NCBI RefSeq assembly: GCF_017311415.1
Contig: NZ_JAEKIS010000001.1
Location: forward strand, 1-64,000
DNA length: 64,000 nt
Direction of reading: 5' to 3'
Source: Salipiger abyssi
GTDB taxonomy: Bacteria; Pseudomonadota; Alphaproteobacteria; Rhodobacterales; Rhodobacteraceae
Below, in pieces: positions 24,461 through 33,540 of the stretch. Made by a program: the position numbers and the translations under genes. Each line of letters opens with the position of its first letter. The stretch's first letter is position 1. The notes under the pieces were generated by a model. It was not told the DNA's origin. It made no database searches and was given only the letters and a program-made list of their open reading frames with translations.

Positions 24461-24981
24461 TGAGTGTCATTCTGAGACCCGGCAAATCATCCGCGATTGA
24501 GGCTTCGTCGCTCAGCTTCGACGGTATGACCCGCGTCGAATTGATCTGGCTGGAGAAGCAGACCGAGTTCTGGATCCGGTTCGGCAACGGGGCAGGGGAG
24601 CAGGTCCTGGACCGCAGCCGACGTGTGGTCTTTTTCATGCCGGGTTCTGTCTTCGCCTTCGTCCGCTGGGCCGCGAATGACTATGGCACCGTTGTCTCGC
24701 GCATCGACATTGTTCGCGCGATCGCGCCTGGGAGCGCCTGTCAGACGCTGCCCTTCGTACGCCCCGGTGGCGAGATTTTGTTGAAGATCGAAGGCTGGCC
24801 CAAGGTCGAGAAGGTCCTCCGCCATGTCGATGCCATCGAGGGTCTCGGCATCGATCCTGCCGACGTCGATCCCGATCACTGGCGTCATGTCGGGCACTGG
24901 ATGAAGGCGGGCGAAGCGCCGCGACCCTATACGGCGGAACGCCATGCCGCATGGCTCCGGCGTCGGGAGATCGGAAAATGA
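24460..24981 (+). CDS. DUF2840 protein
   Basis: 173 aa, start overlapping the repA stop. The order TRVELIWLEKQTEFWIRFGN, RVVFFMPGSVFAFVRWAAND, GTVVSRIDIVRA and the Trp-rich end (HWRHVGHWMKAG) is typical of DUF2840, which nearly always lies just before traF in this ICE family. Function unknown; soluble. Its stop overlaps the traF start by ATGA. Confidence 0.9.
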   Translation: MSVILRPGKSSAIEASSLSFDGMTRVELIWLEKQTEFWIRFGNGAGEQVLDRSRRVVFFMPGSVFAFVRWAANDYGTVVSRIDIVRAIAPGSACQTLPFVRPGGEILLKIEGWPKVEKVLRHVDAIEGLGIDPADVDPDHWRHVGHWMKAGEAPRPYTAERHAAWLRRREIGK

Positions 24982-25520
24982 CCCGTGCCCGCTACATCAT
25001 GGTGACGGTTTCGGCGCTCGCCGCCGTCATCGCCGGCAGCATTCCGACTGCGCCACGGCTGGTCTGGAACGCCTCGGCCAGCGTGCCGATTGGTCTCTAC
25101 ACCATTGCGCCGGTGGACCGGCTCGCGGTGCCAGATCTGGTCGTGGTCATGCCGCCCGAACCCTTTGCAGGTTTCATGGTCGCGCGCGGCTATGTCGGTC
25201 GCGATGTGCCGATCCTGAAGCACGTCATCGGGCTGCCGGGACAACGGGTCTGTCGTGAGGGCGCCGCGATCACCGTCGATGGCAGACACCTGGGGGAGGC
25301 GCGAGAGCGCGACAGCCAGGGCCGCGATCTTCCCGTCTGGCAGGGCTGTCGTTCCATCGCGGAGGGCGAGGTCTTTCTGATGAACCCGGCGGTCGCTGAC
25401 AGCTTCGATGGCCGCTACTTCGGTCCGTTCCCCACCTCGGCAGTGATCGGCCGGGCCAGTCCACTGTTCACCGACGAGGGTGGCGATGGCCGCCTCGTCT
25501 GGCACGCGCCGGAGCGGTGA
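24978..25520 (+). CDS. traF: Conjugative signal peptidase TraF (S26)
   Basis: 180 aa with an N-terminal membrane helix (YIMVTVSALAAVIAGSI). S26 catalytic pair: Ser in ASASVPIGLY and Lys in ILKHVIGLPGQ; the DSFDGRYFGPFP block near the end is also typical. TraF matures the TrbC pilin by cleavage and cyclisation in IncP-like systems. The trbC gene is 9.5 kb downstream. Confidence 0.92.
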   Translation: MTRARYIMVTVSALAAVIAGSIPTAPRLVWNASASVPIGLYTIAPVDRLAVPDLVVVMPPEPFAGFMVARGYVGRDVPILKHVIGLPGQRVCREGAAITVDGRHLGEARERDSQGRDLPVWQGCRSIAEGEVFLMNPAVADSFDGRYFGPFPTSAVIGRASPLFTDEGGDGRLVWHAPER

Positions 25521-25586
25521 CGCGCGTCCATGGCGGGACGTGCGAGCGGCCTGCCTCCCATTTACCGCATGAGGAAGGAGCCTCCA

Positions 25587-25928
25587 ATGCCACAGATCGG
25601 CCAATTCACCCGCACCTCGTCTGGCTATGCCGGACAACTGCGTACGCTCTCTCTCGACCTGGAACTGACCTTCGTTCCCACAGACAATGTCGATTCAGAG
25701 AAAGCTCCCGCCTATCGCATCCATCTCGGTGACGAGGAGGGCCCGGAGGTTGGCGCGGGCTGGAAACACACTGGCGAAACCGCAGGGGCTTTCGTTTCGG
25801 TCCTGCTCGATGATCCGGTTTTCCGGCATCCGATCCGCGCCCGCCTGTTCCAGTCGGATGAGGAGGGCAGGGCGTGGGGCCTGCACTGGACCCGCCCGAA
25901 GACGCGCGACGAGCGGGACGGACAATGA
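25587..25928 (+). CDS. DUF736 protein (second copy)
   Basis: 113 aa with GAAGGAG upstream of ATG 25587. It keeps the DUF736 order: IGQFTRTSSGYAGQLRTLSL, the YRIHLGDEEGPEVGAGW region, FVSVLLDDPVFRHPIRARLF and a Trp-rich end. It is more divergent than the copy at 20833 and lies in its usual place between traF and the lytic transglycosylase, coupled to the latter by ATGA. Confidence 0.88.
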   Translation: MPQIGQFTRTSSGYAGQLRTLSLDLELTFVPTDNVDSEKAPAYRIHLGDEEGPEVGAGWKHTGETAGAFVSVLLDDPVFRHPIRARLFQSDEEGRAWGLHWTRPKTRDERDGQ

Positions 25929-26689
25929 CAATGTCCTGCACCCGTGCCGCTGTTGGGAGATGCGGCGCCCGCCGCCGCATTCTCCTACTTCTTCTTTCCG
26001 GCCTCTTCCTCCCGGTCACCGCCACCCAGCCGCTTCTGGCGCAAACCGATGTCCCCGAACACGCAAGCGCCGCGCATCCCTACGCCGCCCAGGTCACCGA
26101 GGCATCGCAGCGCTTCGGCATTCCGACGACATGGATCATGGCCGTGATGCGGGTAGAGAGCGCGGGCGATCTTCGCGCGGTTTCTTCTGCTGGCGCGATG
26201 GGGCTGATGCAGGTCATGCCCGACACCTGGGCCGGGCTGCGCATCCGTCATGGTCTTGGCCAAGACCCTTTCGAGCCGCATGACAACATCCTCGCGGGGA
26301 CGGCCTATCTGCGCGAGATGTGGGATCGCTATGGCGATGTCGCGGCGATGCTGGCGGCCTATAACGCCGGTCCCGCCCGCTACGACGAATACCGACTGGC
26401 GGATCGTCCGCTGCCTCCCGAGACACGTGCCTATGTCGCTGCGCTTGCGCCCATTTTGCTTGGCGAGCGGCCGCCGGGCGGCACTGTTGCTGCAGCCCGG
26501 CCGCTCGATTGGCGAGAAGCGGCGATCTTCATCAGCCGCGACGACGGCGCGTCTGCGATCGGTTTTGTGTCGCCTCACCGGACGGTCGGCGGCGCTCCTT
26601 TACCCGTCCCGGCGGTGCCGCAGGCGGGCATCACCCCGCAGCCTGAGAGCCTCTTTGTCCAGCGGGAGACTGGTGAGGTCCAGCCATGA
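25925..26689 (+). CDS. VirB1-like lytic transglycosylase
   Basis: 254 aa. Signal peptide RILLLLLSGLFLPVTATQP ending near AQA-like LLAQ. Goose-lysozyme-like SLT fold: MRVESAGD with catalytic Glu, GAMGLMQVMPDTW, and AAYNAGPARYDEY. It opens local holes in peptidoglycan for the mating channel. It is coupled to the DUF736 gene and followed by the candidate oriT region. Confidence 0.92.
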   Translation: MTMSCTRAAVGRCGARRRILLLLLSGLFLPVTATQPLLAQTDVPEHASAAHPYAAQVTEASQRFGIPTTWIMAVMRVESAGDLRAVSSAGAMGLMQVMPDTWAGLRIRHGLGQDPFEPHDNILAGTAYLREMWDRYGDVAAMLAAYNAGPARYDEYRLADRPLPPETRAYVAALAPILLGERPPGGTVAAARPLDWREAAIFISRDDGASAIGFVSPHRTVGGAPLPVPAVPQAGITPQPESLFVQRETGEVQP

Positions 26690-26790
26690 CCCGCGCGACG
26701 ACACTTCGCATTCTATCGTGCTCTGGCGTGTCTTGGAGGGCGCGAGGGGTGGCGAGAGGCACCACGACCGAAGGATGGCAGGATAAAAGG

Positions 26791-26890
26791 GCGCACGGTG
26801 CGCGGCGGTTGGGCGGTTGTTTTTGTTCTTGTTTTTGCCGCGTTTCGCACCGTGTGATGCGTGTTCGCACCGTGCGCTATCCGCCTAACG
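26791..26890 (+). other. oriT: Candidate origin of transfer (oriT)
   Basis: In the gap before the relaxase: inverted repeat GCGCACGGTGCG (26791-26802) and CGCACCGTGCGC (26866-26877) flank a T-rich stretch; TTCGCAC occurs three times (26844, 26864, 26910). Immediately after the right arm comes CTATCCGCC, close to the IncP nick region CTATCCTGC. Position next to a MOBP-type relaxase supports oriT. The rest of 26690-26932 shows no convincing gene. Confidence 0.6.
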
Positions 26891-26932
26891 CTCTGATATT
26901 TATAGATGTTTCGCACTGCGCGGGGATTTCTC

Positions 26933-28687
26933 ATGCCCGATGATCGTGAGTTCCGCATCCGTCCGGGACGTATCCGTTCGACACGGGCGCAGCAGGCCCG
27001 TCCCTTTGTCGCACAGGCCCTGGCCGCGGCGAAAAGGGCCGGTGGTGGCGTCTCGCGGGCAGGGCGCGTCACCCCGGGCAATCGGTCCCGCTTCGGGCGC
27101 GGTCAGCGTGCCAGCATTCAGGCCAATCGCCTCATCACCGCCCGCACGCGCGGCGCGGTGATTAAGGCGCGTGTGGTGCGGCACAGCGGGACGCACGCGC
27201 CTCTCGGAGCCCACCTCGATTACCTGCGCCGGGATGGCGTGACCCGGGACGGGGAGAAGGCCAGGCTCTTCGGGCCGGGAACGGAGGATGGCGATGGCCG
27301 GGCCTTTGCCGAACGGTGTCGCGATGACCGTCATCATTTCCGATTCATCGTCTCGCCCGACGACGCGCCGGACATGTCCGACCTGCAATCCTTCACCCGC
27401 GATCTCGTCGGACGGATGGAGCAGGATCTCGGCACACCTCTTGACTGGGTCGGCGTCGATCACTGGAACACCGCGCATCCGCACGTTCACCTGATCGTTC
27501 GGGGTGTGCGCGACGACGGCCAGGATCTCGTGATCTCGCGGGACTACATCAAGGAGGGGATGCGGGACAGGGCACGGGATCTCGTCACCCAGGAACTGGG
27601 CCCGCGCAGTGATCTCGACATCCGCCGGACGCTTGAACGTCAGATCGGGGCCGAGCGCTGGACGCAGCTCGATCGTCAGTTGCTGCGGGATGCGGGGCGT
27701 TCGCGCATCCTCGACATGGCGCCGGATGCGGATCGCCAGCCGGACGCGCTTCACACACTGAAGGTCGGGCGTCTGCGCCGGCTGGAAATGCTCGGTGTCG
27801 CCGACCAGATCGGACAGTCGCAATGGCACATCAGGGATGATGCAGAGGCAGTCCTGCGGGAGATGGGGGAGCGTGGCGACACAATCAAGCGGATGCATCG
27901 CGCTCTGATGGATCGGGGGATCGAGCGCGGGTCCTCGAGTTACGTCCTTGCCGCGGAGAGCCTCGATGTTCCCGTCATCGGTCGTCTGGTCCAGCGCGGT
28001 CTGGACGACGAACTGAAGGGGACAGCCTATGCCGTCGTCGATGGCGTCGATGGCCGGAGCCACCACATCCGTCTGCCCCATCTCGACGCCGCCGGCGACA
28101 GCGCCGCCGGCTCGATCGTGGAGCTCCGCTCCTACGACGATGCACGCGGCCAGCGACGCGTCGCACTGGCGGTGCGGTCCGACCTGGACCTTGCCGCGCA
28201 GGTCTCCGCGTCGGGGGCCACCTGGCTCGACCGGCAGGCCATCGCGCGCGACCCGCTCGCTTTGTCGGACCGGGGCTTCGGTGCCGAGGTCCGGGAGGCC
28301 CTGGAAGCCCGGGCCGATCATCTGATCTCGGAGGGGCTCGCCGAGCGGCAGGGCGGCAGGGTGGTCTTGGCCCGGCGCCTGCTCGGAACCTTGCGCGACC
28401 GGGAGTTGCGGGCGGTTGGCACGCAGCTCTCGGCGGAAACCGGGTTGCCATTCAACAAGGCGGATCTGGGTGACTACGTCAGCGGCCTCTATCGCCAGCG
28501 TCTCGCGCTGGCCTCGGGGCGATTTGCGATGATTGAAGGCTACGGTGCCGACGGCGCTCTCGGCTTCCAACTCGTGCCCTGGTCCCCCTCCCTCGAGAAG
28601 CATCTCGGCCGGGATGTCACCGGCGTCGCGCGCGGGGACGGCGGGGTCGATTGGGACTTCGGTCGCAAGCGCGGCCTCGGCCTCTGA
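26933..28687 (+). CDS. rlxS: MOBP-type relaxase (VirD2-like, DUF3363)
   Basis: 584 aa from ATG 26933; an ATG at 26906 lies in the repeat region. Relaxase motifs: Tyr in GAHLDYLRRDG, the RHHFRFIVSPDD block, and the metal-binding HPHVHLIVRG with the preceding WNTAH. The C-terminal half is the DUF3363 extension usual in this family. It nicks at oriT and stays bound to the transferred strand; TraG couples it to the channel. The N-terminal Arg-rich region (REFRIRPGRIRS) may bind DNA. Confidence 0.92.
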   Translation: MPDDREFRIRPGRIRSTRAQQARPFVAQALAAAKRAGGGVSRAGRVTPGNRSRFGRGQRASIQANRLITARTRGAVIKARVVRHSGTHAPLGAHLDYLRRDGVTRDGEKARLFGPGTEDGDGRAFAERCRDDRHHFRFIVSPDDAPDMSDLQSFTRDLVGRMEQDLGTPLDWVGVDHWNTAHPHVHLIVRGVRDDGQDLVISRDYIKEGMRDRARDLVTQELGPRSDLDIRRTLERQIGAERWTQLDRQLLRDAGRSRILDMAPDADRQPDALHTLKVGRLRRLEMLGVADQIGQSQWHIRDDAEAVLREMGERGDTIKRMHRALMDRGIERGSSSYVLAAESLDVPVIGRLVQRGLDDELKGTAYAVVDGVDGRSHHIRLPHLDAAGDSAAGSIVELRSYDDARGQRRVALAVRSDLDLAAQVSASGATWLDRQAIARDPLALSDRGFGAEVREALEARADHLISEGLAERQGGRVVLARRLLGTLRDRELRAVGTQLSAETGLPFNKADLGDYVSGLYRQRLALASGRFAMIEGYGADGALGFQLVPWSPSLEKHLGRDVTGVARGDGGVDWDFGRKRGLGL

Positions 28688-28713
28688 TCAAACACAGGAA
28701 AGGAGCGACAGTC

Positions 28714-30699
28714 ATGTCCGCGACCAAGATTCTTTGGGGGCAGATCTCCATCGTCTTCCTCATCATTCTGGCCACCACCTGGGGAGCGACGCAATACGTG
28801 GCTGCAAGCCTTGGCTATCAGGCACAGCTGGGCCCGCCCTGGTTCGTGCTGTTCGGGACGCCCGTCTACTATCCTCCCGCTATCTTCTGGTGGTGGTACT
28901 TCTACGAGGCTTACGCGCCGCCGGTCTTCGCAACAGGCGGGATCATCGCTGCCTCTGGGGGCTTCATCGCGATCGGTGTGGCCATCGCCATGTCGGTCTG
29001 GCGTGCCCGCGAGGCCCGCAACGTTGCGACCTATGGATCAGCCCGATGGGCTGAGAGGGGCGAGGTGAAGGCGGCCGGTTTGTTTGACCCGGATGGCGTG
29101 GTCCTCGGTCGCTATGAGCGGGAATATCTGCGCCACGATGGGCCGGAGCATGTGCTCTGCTTCGCGCCGACGCGATCCGGCAAAGGGGTAGGGCTCGTCG
29201 TACCCTCTCTTCTCACCTGGCCCGGCTCGGCCATCGTTCATGACATCAAGGGCGAGAACTGGCAGTTGACCGCCGGGTTCCGCGCCCGGCACGGTCGGGT
29301 CTTGCTCTTCGATCCGACCAATCCGAACTCTTCGGCCTACAACCCCCTGCTGGAAGTGCGCCGGGGGGAGTGGGAGGTTCGCGATGTCCAGAACATCGCC
29401 GACGTCCTCGTCGACCCCGAGGGGAGCCTGGAGCGGCGGAATCACTGGGAGAAGACCAGCCACAGCCTGCTCGTCGGGGCGATCCTGCACGTCCTCTATG
29501 CCGAGAAGGACAAGACGCTGGCCGGTGTCGCTAACTTCCTGTCCGACCCGCGGCGTCCCGTGGAGGCCACACTCCGCGCGATGATGCGGACGTCACATCT
29601 GGGCGGGGCGGGGCCGCATCCCGTGGTCGCCAGTGCCGCCCGCGAATTGCTCAACAAATCCGAGAATGAACGCTCGGGTGTGCTGTCGACGGCGATGTCT
29701 TTCCTTGGCCTCTATCGCGACCCTGTCGTCGGCCAGGTCACGCGCCGCTGCGACTGGCGGATCGGCGACATTGTCGGGGGAGCGCGACCTGTCACGCTGT
29801 ATCTCGTGGTGCCGCCATCTGACATCAATCGCACCAAGCCGCTCATCCGCCTGATCCTCAACCAGGTCGGCCGACGCCTGACCGAAGACCTGCAGGGCAA
29901 GGATGACCGGCATCGGCTGCTTCTGATGCTCGATGAGTTCCCAGCTCTTGGCCGGCTCGACTTCTTCGAGAGCGCGCTGGCCTTCATGGCGGGCTACGGG
30001 CTGAAGAGCTTCCTTATCGCCCAGTCGCTGAACCAGATCGAGAAGGCTTACGGCCCGAATAATTCGATCCTCGACAATTGCCACGTCCGGGTGAGCTTCG
30101 CGACCAATGATGAGCGCACGGCCAAGCGGGTGTCCGACGCTCTCGGCACCGCTACCGAGATGAAGGCGATGAAGAACTATGCCGGTCACCGTCTGGCGCC
30201 CTGGCTCAGCCATCTCATGGTGTCCCGATCGGAAACTGCGCGGGCCTTGCTCACGCCCGGAGAAATAATGCAGCTTCCGCCATCCGATGAGATCGTGATG
30301 GTGGCCGGCACACCGCCGATCCGGGCGACGAAAGCACGGTATTACGAAGATGCGCGGTTCACCGAGCGGGTCTTGCCGCCACCCGACCTGGTGGATGTCG
30401 GCGCGTCCGGGAAGGATGACTGGAGCTGTCTGGCAGTCCCAAAGCAGAACGACGAGCTCGAGCCAGTCTCCGAGACGGGACCTGAGAGTGAGGATCCGAC
30501 AGTGTCGGAGCGCCGTCTTCAGCCGGAGTTGGCGCAGCCTCAGCCGGTCGACAGGCAGACGCCTCTCGAGAACGAGTTTGAATTCGACCCACCCGAGGAT
30601 GAAGAGGATGGCGCCATTCGCAATCGACGCATCATGCAGCAGATGCGCGGTGTCGCGCGGCAGGTCTCCCTCAATCCCGATGACGGCATGGAGCTTTGA
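28714..30699 (+). CDS. traG: Type IV coupling protein TraG/VirD4
   Basis: 661 aa from ATG 28714 (AGGAAAGGAG upstream). Two to three N-terminal membrane helices, then the NTPase: Walker A region FAPTRSGKGVGLVVPSLLTW, IVHDIKGENW, Walker B LLLMLDEFPALGRLD and the Q-rich motif IAQSLNQIEKAYG. The C-terminal tail is acidic and Pro-rich. It delivers the relaxosome to the Trb channel. Its stop lies two bases before the RHH gene start. Confidence 0.95.
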   Translation: MSATKILWGQISIVFLIILATTWGATQYVAASLGYQAQLGPPWFVLFGTPVYYPPAIFWWWYFYEAYAPPVFATGGIIAASGGFIAIGVAIAMSVWRAREARNVATYGSARWAERGEVKAAGLFDPDGVVLGRYEREYLRHDGPEHVLCFAPTRSGKGVGLVVPSLLTWPGSAIVHDIKGENWQLTAGFRARHGRVLLFDPTNPNSSAYNPLLEVRRGEWEVRDVQNIADVLVDPEGSLERRNHWEKTSHSLLVGAILHVLYAEKDKTLAGVANFLSDPRRPVEATLRAMMRTSHLGGAGPHPVVASAARELLNKSENERSGVLSTAMSFLGLYRDPVVGQVTRRCDWRIGDIVGGARPVTLYLVVPPSDINRTKPLIRLILNQVGRRLTEDLQGKDDRHRLLLMLDEFPALGRLDFFESALAFMAGYGLKSFLIAQSLNQIEKAYGPNNSILDNCHVRVSFATNDERTAKRVSDALGTATEMKAMKNYAGHRLAPWLSHLMVSRSETARALLTPGEIMQLPPSDEIVMVAGTPPIRATKARYYEDARFTERVLPPPDLVDVGASGKDDWSCLAVPKQNDELEPVSETGPESEDPTVSERRLQPELAQPQPVDRQTPLENEFEFDPPEDEEDGAIRNRRIMQQMRGVARQVSLNPDDGMEL

Positions 30700-30701
30700 T
30701 C

Positions 30702-31130
30702 ATGACTACCAGTCGCAAGAAGACGAAGATCTCGGTCTACCTCGATCCCGAGGTCATGCAGATGCTGGCGGAGTTTGCCGCCCGGCGCGACCGATCCCAA
30801 TCGATGGTGGCCGAGGCCGCGATCGCATCCTTCCTCTCCCCGGATGACGCGGAGCGCCGCGAGGCGGTTCTGGCCAGGCGCCTGGATCAGATCGACAGGC
30901 GCATTACCCGGCTGGAACGCGATGTCGGGATCTCCGTCGAAAGCCTGGCGGTGTTCATCCGTTTCTGGCTTGCGACAACACCCGCTCTGCCGGAACCGGC
31001 AGCCAAGGCGGCACGGGCAAAAGCAGGGGAGCGATACGAGGCGTTTGTCTCGGCTCTCGGTCGTCGCTTGGCGCAGGGGCCGAAGCTGCGGCAGGAGGTG
31101 TCGGAAGATGTGGATGGGGGCAGATCGTGA
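30702..31130 (+). CDS. Ribbon-helix-helix (CopG-like) relaxosome accessory protein
   Basis: 142 aa from ATG 30702. Residues about 8-47 form an RHH motif (TKISVYLDPEVMQMLAEFAA, then RRDRSQSMVAEAAI). The rest is helical, with a hydrophobic patch (SLAVFIRFWLATTPAL). In this ICE family it sits between traG and trbB and probably helps to bind oriT or regulate transfer genes. Here the link to trbB is interrupted by inserted DNA. Confidence 0.85.
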   Translation: MTTSRKKTKISVYLDPEVMQMLAEFAARRDRSQSMVAEAAIASFLSPDDAERREAVLARRLDQIDRRITRLERDVGISVESLAVFIRFWLATTPALPEPAAKAARAKAGERYEAFVSALGRRLAQGPKLRQEVSEDVDGGRS

Positions 31131-31347
31131 AAAGGGTGCGATGACGGGGCGTAGAGTGCTGGCGCCGCAATCGGGGGTAGGCGCACTCACTCTCATTGGT
31201 TCGAACGGCCCTTTCCTACGTCCGCCCTATCGTAACCCGCCGTGGCGCAGCTTCCCATGACCGGCCAAGGGTCACTGCCTCAGCCACCTCGCTGCTCAGA
31301 TCGAGCTTGGTGTCGTGAGGGTCAGGCGTTACTTCGGCCAAAAGAGG

Positions 31348-31530
31348 TGCCAAGGTCGGCAACCCGTCCGCGTTGCAAAACAGGACTTCGACCGAGAGGT
31401 CGCAGAAGCTCAGATTCGCATCACGGTTATGAACGGCTACACCGCGCTCGGCATACCCATTACTGAAGCCGTGGGATAAGTCTGTCCGGGGAAAGGGGGG
31501 CTCTGACCATCAGCCGATTTGTGCAACAGA
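31348..31530 (+). mobile_element. 3' remnant of an IS5-family element
   Basis: From 31348 one frame reads CQGRQPVRVAKQDF, then DFDREVAEAQIRITVMNGYT and ALGIPITEAVG with stop TAA at 31477-31479: this is a transposase C-terminus of the IS5-like type as I recall it. A terminal sequence GATTTGTGCAACAGA follows at 31516-31530, close to the GATTTGTGCAACAAAG-type ends of that family. The 5' part of the element is missing. Confidence 0.55.
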
Positions 31531-31698
31531 TTCTTTGTGTAGCCCGCATCGAAGACCTCCTTTCTTCTAGTGAGACGAAGACTCCCTTCCCAAAGAGAAT
31601 TCGAAAAGCAGTAGAGCGAATTCAAGGGATTGCACGCTGAAAACGGGATGCCATATCAACGCTGAGTTCGAGAACGGCTATAGGGTTTCGGAAGTTTT

Positions 31699-32970
31699 AT
31701 GCGCCATCAGCCTACTGCAGCGGCGGGTCCCGTCGCCTTCAGAACGACGATCTATCAGGTTGCGCCACTGCTGGTCGCGGTGACCGTGCTTTTCCTTGGC
31801 CACGGGCTGCAGGGTACACTTCTTGGGGTGCGCGGAGGTCTCGAAGGGATGAGCGCGGGCAGCATTGGCCTCGTTATGTCCGCATATTTTCTGGGCTTTA
31901 TAGTTGGGTCGTTCTGGTCGGTACACTTGATCGAGACCGTTGGTCACATCCGCACCTTCGCGGCGCTTGCCTCTGTGACCTCGGCGGTTGCACTGGCCTA
32001 TGCGCTCGAAATCAGCGTCATCTGGTGGCTCATTCTACGGATCATCAACGGTTTTTGTTTCGCGGGCATGATCCTCGTTGTCGAAAGCTGGCTGAACGCC
32101 GGCACGGAGTCGCGCTGGCGCGGTCGGGTCCTGGCGATCTACGGCACGATCACACTCGCGGCTTGGGCTGCCAGCCAACCGATGCTGTCGCTCGCCGATC
32201 CAGGCGGGTTCGTTCTGTTTTGCGTCATTTCCATTCTTGTTTCGCTATCGCTGGTTCCAGTGACTCTATCACGCACCGGCGTGTCCAACGGCATCGGCGC
32301 TGACCGATTATCAGCACGCGAATTGTTCGCCATCTCACCCATCGGTCTGATTGGTACATTCCTGATCGGCATTTGGGGCAGCGCCTTCTGGGGCATGGGG
32401 CCGACATTCGGACAGATGATCGACATGTCCACTGAGGAAATTGCCGCGTTCATGGCCGCCGTGATGATCGGAGCGGCAATCGGTCAGTGGCCTATCGGTT
32501 GGTTATCTGACCTAATGGACAGACGGATCGTCTTGGCAGGTGGAACGTCAGTCGCAGCAACTAGCGCCATCGGAGTTTTCGTGGCCGAGGCGCACAACAT
32601 CCTTTTTCTTTGTGCGGTGCTCTATGGCGCGACCAGCATTACCATGTACTCGATCTGCATCGCCCATGTGAATGACCGGGTGTCTCAGACGAAACTACTT
32701 GCGGCTGCGAGCGGGCTGCTGATCAGCTACGGCGCGGGATCGACTTTCGGTCCTATCCTTGCCGGTAGTTTGATGGATCTCTTCGGTGCCGACGCGTTGT
32801 TCATTGGCTCCGCGACGGTGCAAGCGATCTTTGCCATATTCGTCTGTTGGCGCATCCGAGTCGAGGCGGCGGTGCCGAAAGCCGAGAAAGAAGGCTTCGT
32901 GGCCATGCCGTCCGCTGCAACCAGTCACGTTGGGGTCGAGTTGAATCGACACACATCTTCGCGAGAGTAG
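31699..32970 (+). CDS. MFS transporter (YcaD-like)
   Basis: 423 aa with about 12 membrane helices. Motif-A-like loop sequences appear after the second helix of each half (GSFWSVHLIETVGHIRTFA; WLSDLMDRRIVLAGG), and helix FCFAGMILVVESWLNAG has the MFS motif-C-like region of YcaD relatives. Substrate cannot be told. Codon use is less GC-rich than the tra genes. It lies with IS5 and IS66 remnants inside the transfer operon, so it is a late passenger. Confidence 0.85.
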   Translation: MRHQPTAAAGPVAFRTTIYQVAPLLVAVTVLFLGHGLQGTLLGVRGGLEGMSAGSIGLVMSAYFLGFIVGSFWSVHLIETVGHIRTFAALASVTSAVALAYALEISVIWWLILRIINGFCFAGMILVVESWLNAGTESRWRGRVLAIYGTITLAAWAASQPMLSLADPGGFVLFCVISILVSLSLVPVTLSRTGVSNGIGADRLSARELFAISPIGLIGTFLIGIWGSAFWGMGPTFGQMIDMSTEEIAAFMAAVMIGAAIGQWPIGWLSDLMDRRIVLAGGTSVAATSAIGVFVAEAHNILFLCAVLYGATSITMYSICIAHVNDRVSQTKLLAAASGLLISYGAGSTFGPILAGSLMDLFGADALFIGSATVQAIFAIFVCWRIRVEAAVPKAEKEGFVAMPSAATSHVGVELNRHTSSRE

Positions 32971-33094
32971 TAACATCTGGTGCAACCGATCGATTTAGCT
33001 TGCAGCTGCCCGCAAGTGTCCGGCGGGGACGTTGCGATGCGAGTATCCTCGCCGACCTGCTTGAAGGAGCGCACATCACAAAAACCACGGAAAC

Positions 33095-33253
33095 TTACGG
33101 GTAATTGCAAGCCGGCGTGGACTGCGGTTTAGACCGCCCGCCGAAGTTCAGACGCCTTCCAATCCAAGGCAGCAGATCCGGCACCCGAGAAGCTGTCGTG
33201 CCTGGCAGCCGGGCAAGGGCATCGCCGAGCCAGGCCTGTGGATCGGCATCGTT
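33095..33253 (-). mobile_element. IS66-family transposase C-terminal remnant
   Basis: Minus-strand frame NDADPQAWLGDALARLPGTT, then SRVPDLLPWIGRRLNFGG and stop matches the C-terminal tail of IS66 TnpC proteins (x-VDPQAWLADVLARI-x-ELLPW). The following DNA (GCGTGGACTGCGGTTTAGACC region, about 33115-33138) resembles the subterminal sequence of these elements. The rest of the element is gone. 33254-33540 shows no gene. Confidence 0.6.
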
Positions 33254-33540
33254 CATCTTCGCGGTTGTAGAACGTCATCCATTTCCGGATCCGCCGCATC
33301 AGGCTGAGGTGCTGTTCGGTCTCTCCCTTGCCCGCATGCAACTCTCCCGAAACGCCTTGCGTCGTCTCGGCACCTTCCTCCTGGAGTGGATCTGTGGATC
33401 AGTCCGCCGTTTTCCTGTCTTTACACGCCACGCTACTTCGCCCCTCAGAAACCTGTTGAGCCATAGGCATCTACGGCTTTCTTAATCGACCCCGATCCAG
33501 GGCGGCCTGTTGGAGGCGCCCGTGAGGGAACGGGGCCGGC

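Noticed and set aside
26686-26943. 85-codon plus frame between the lytic transglycosylase and relaxase
   Set aside because: It lies over repeats and T-rich sequence better explained as oriT; the product has no plausible fold.
31141-31260. 39-codon ORF after the RHH gene
   Set aside because: No ribosome binding site and no family; it probably lies in disrupted DNA at the insertion edge.
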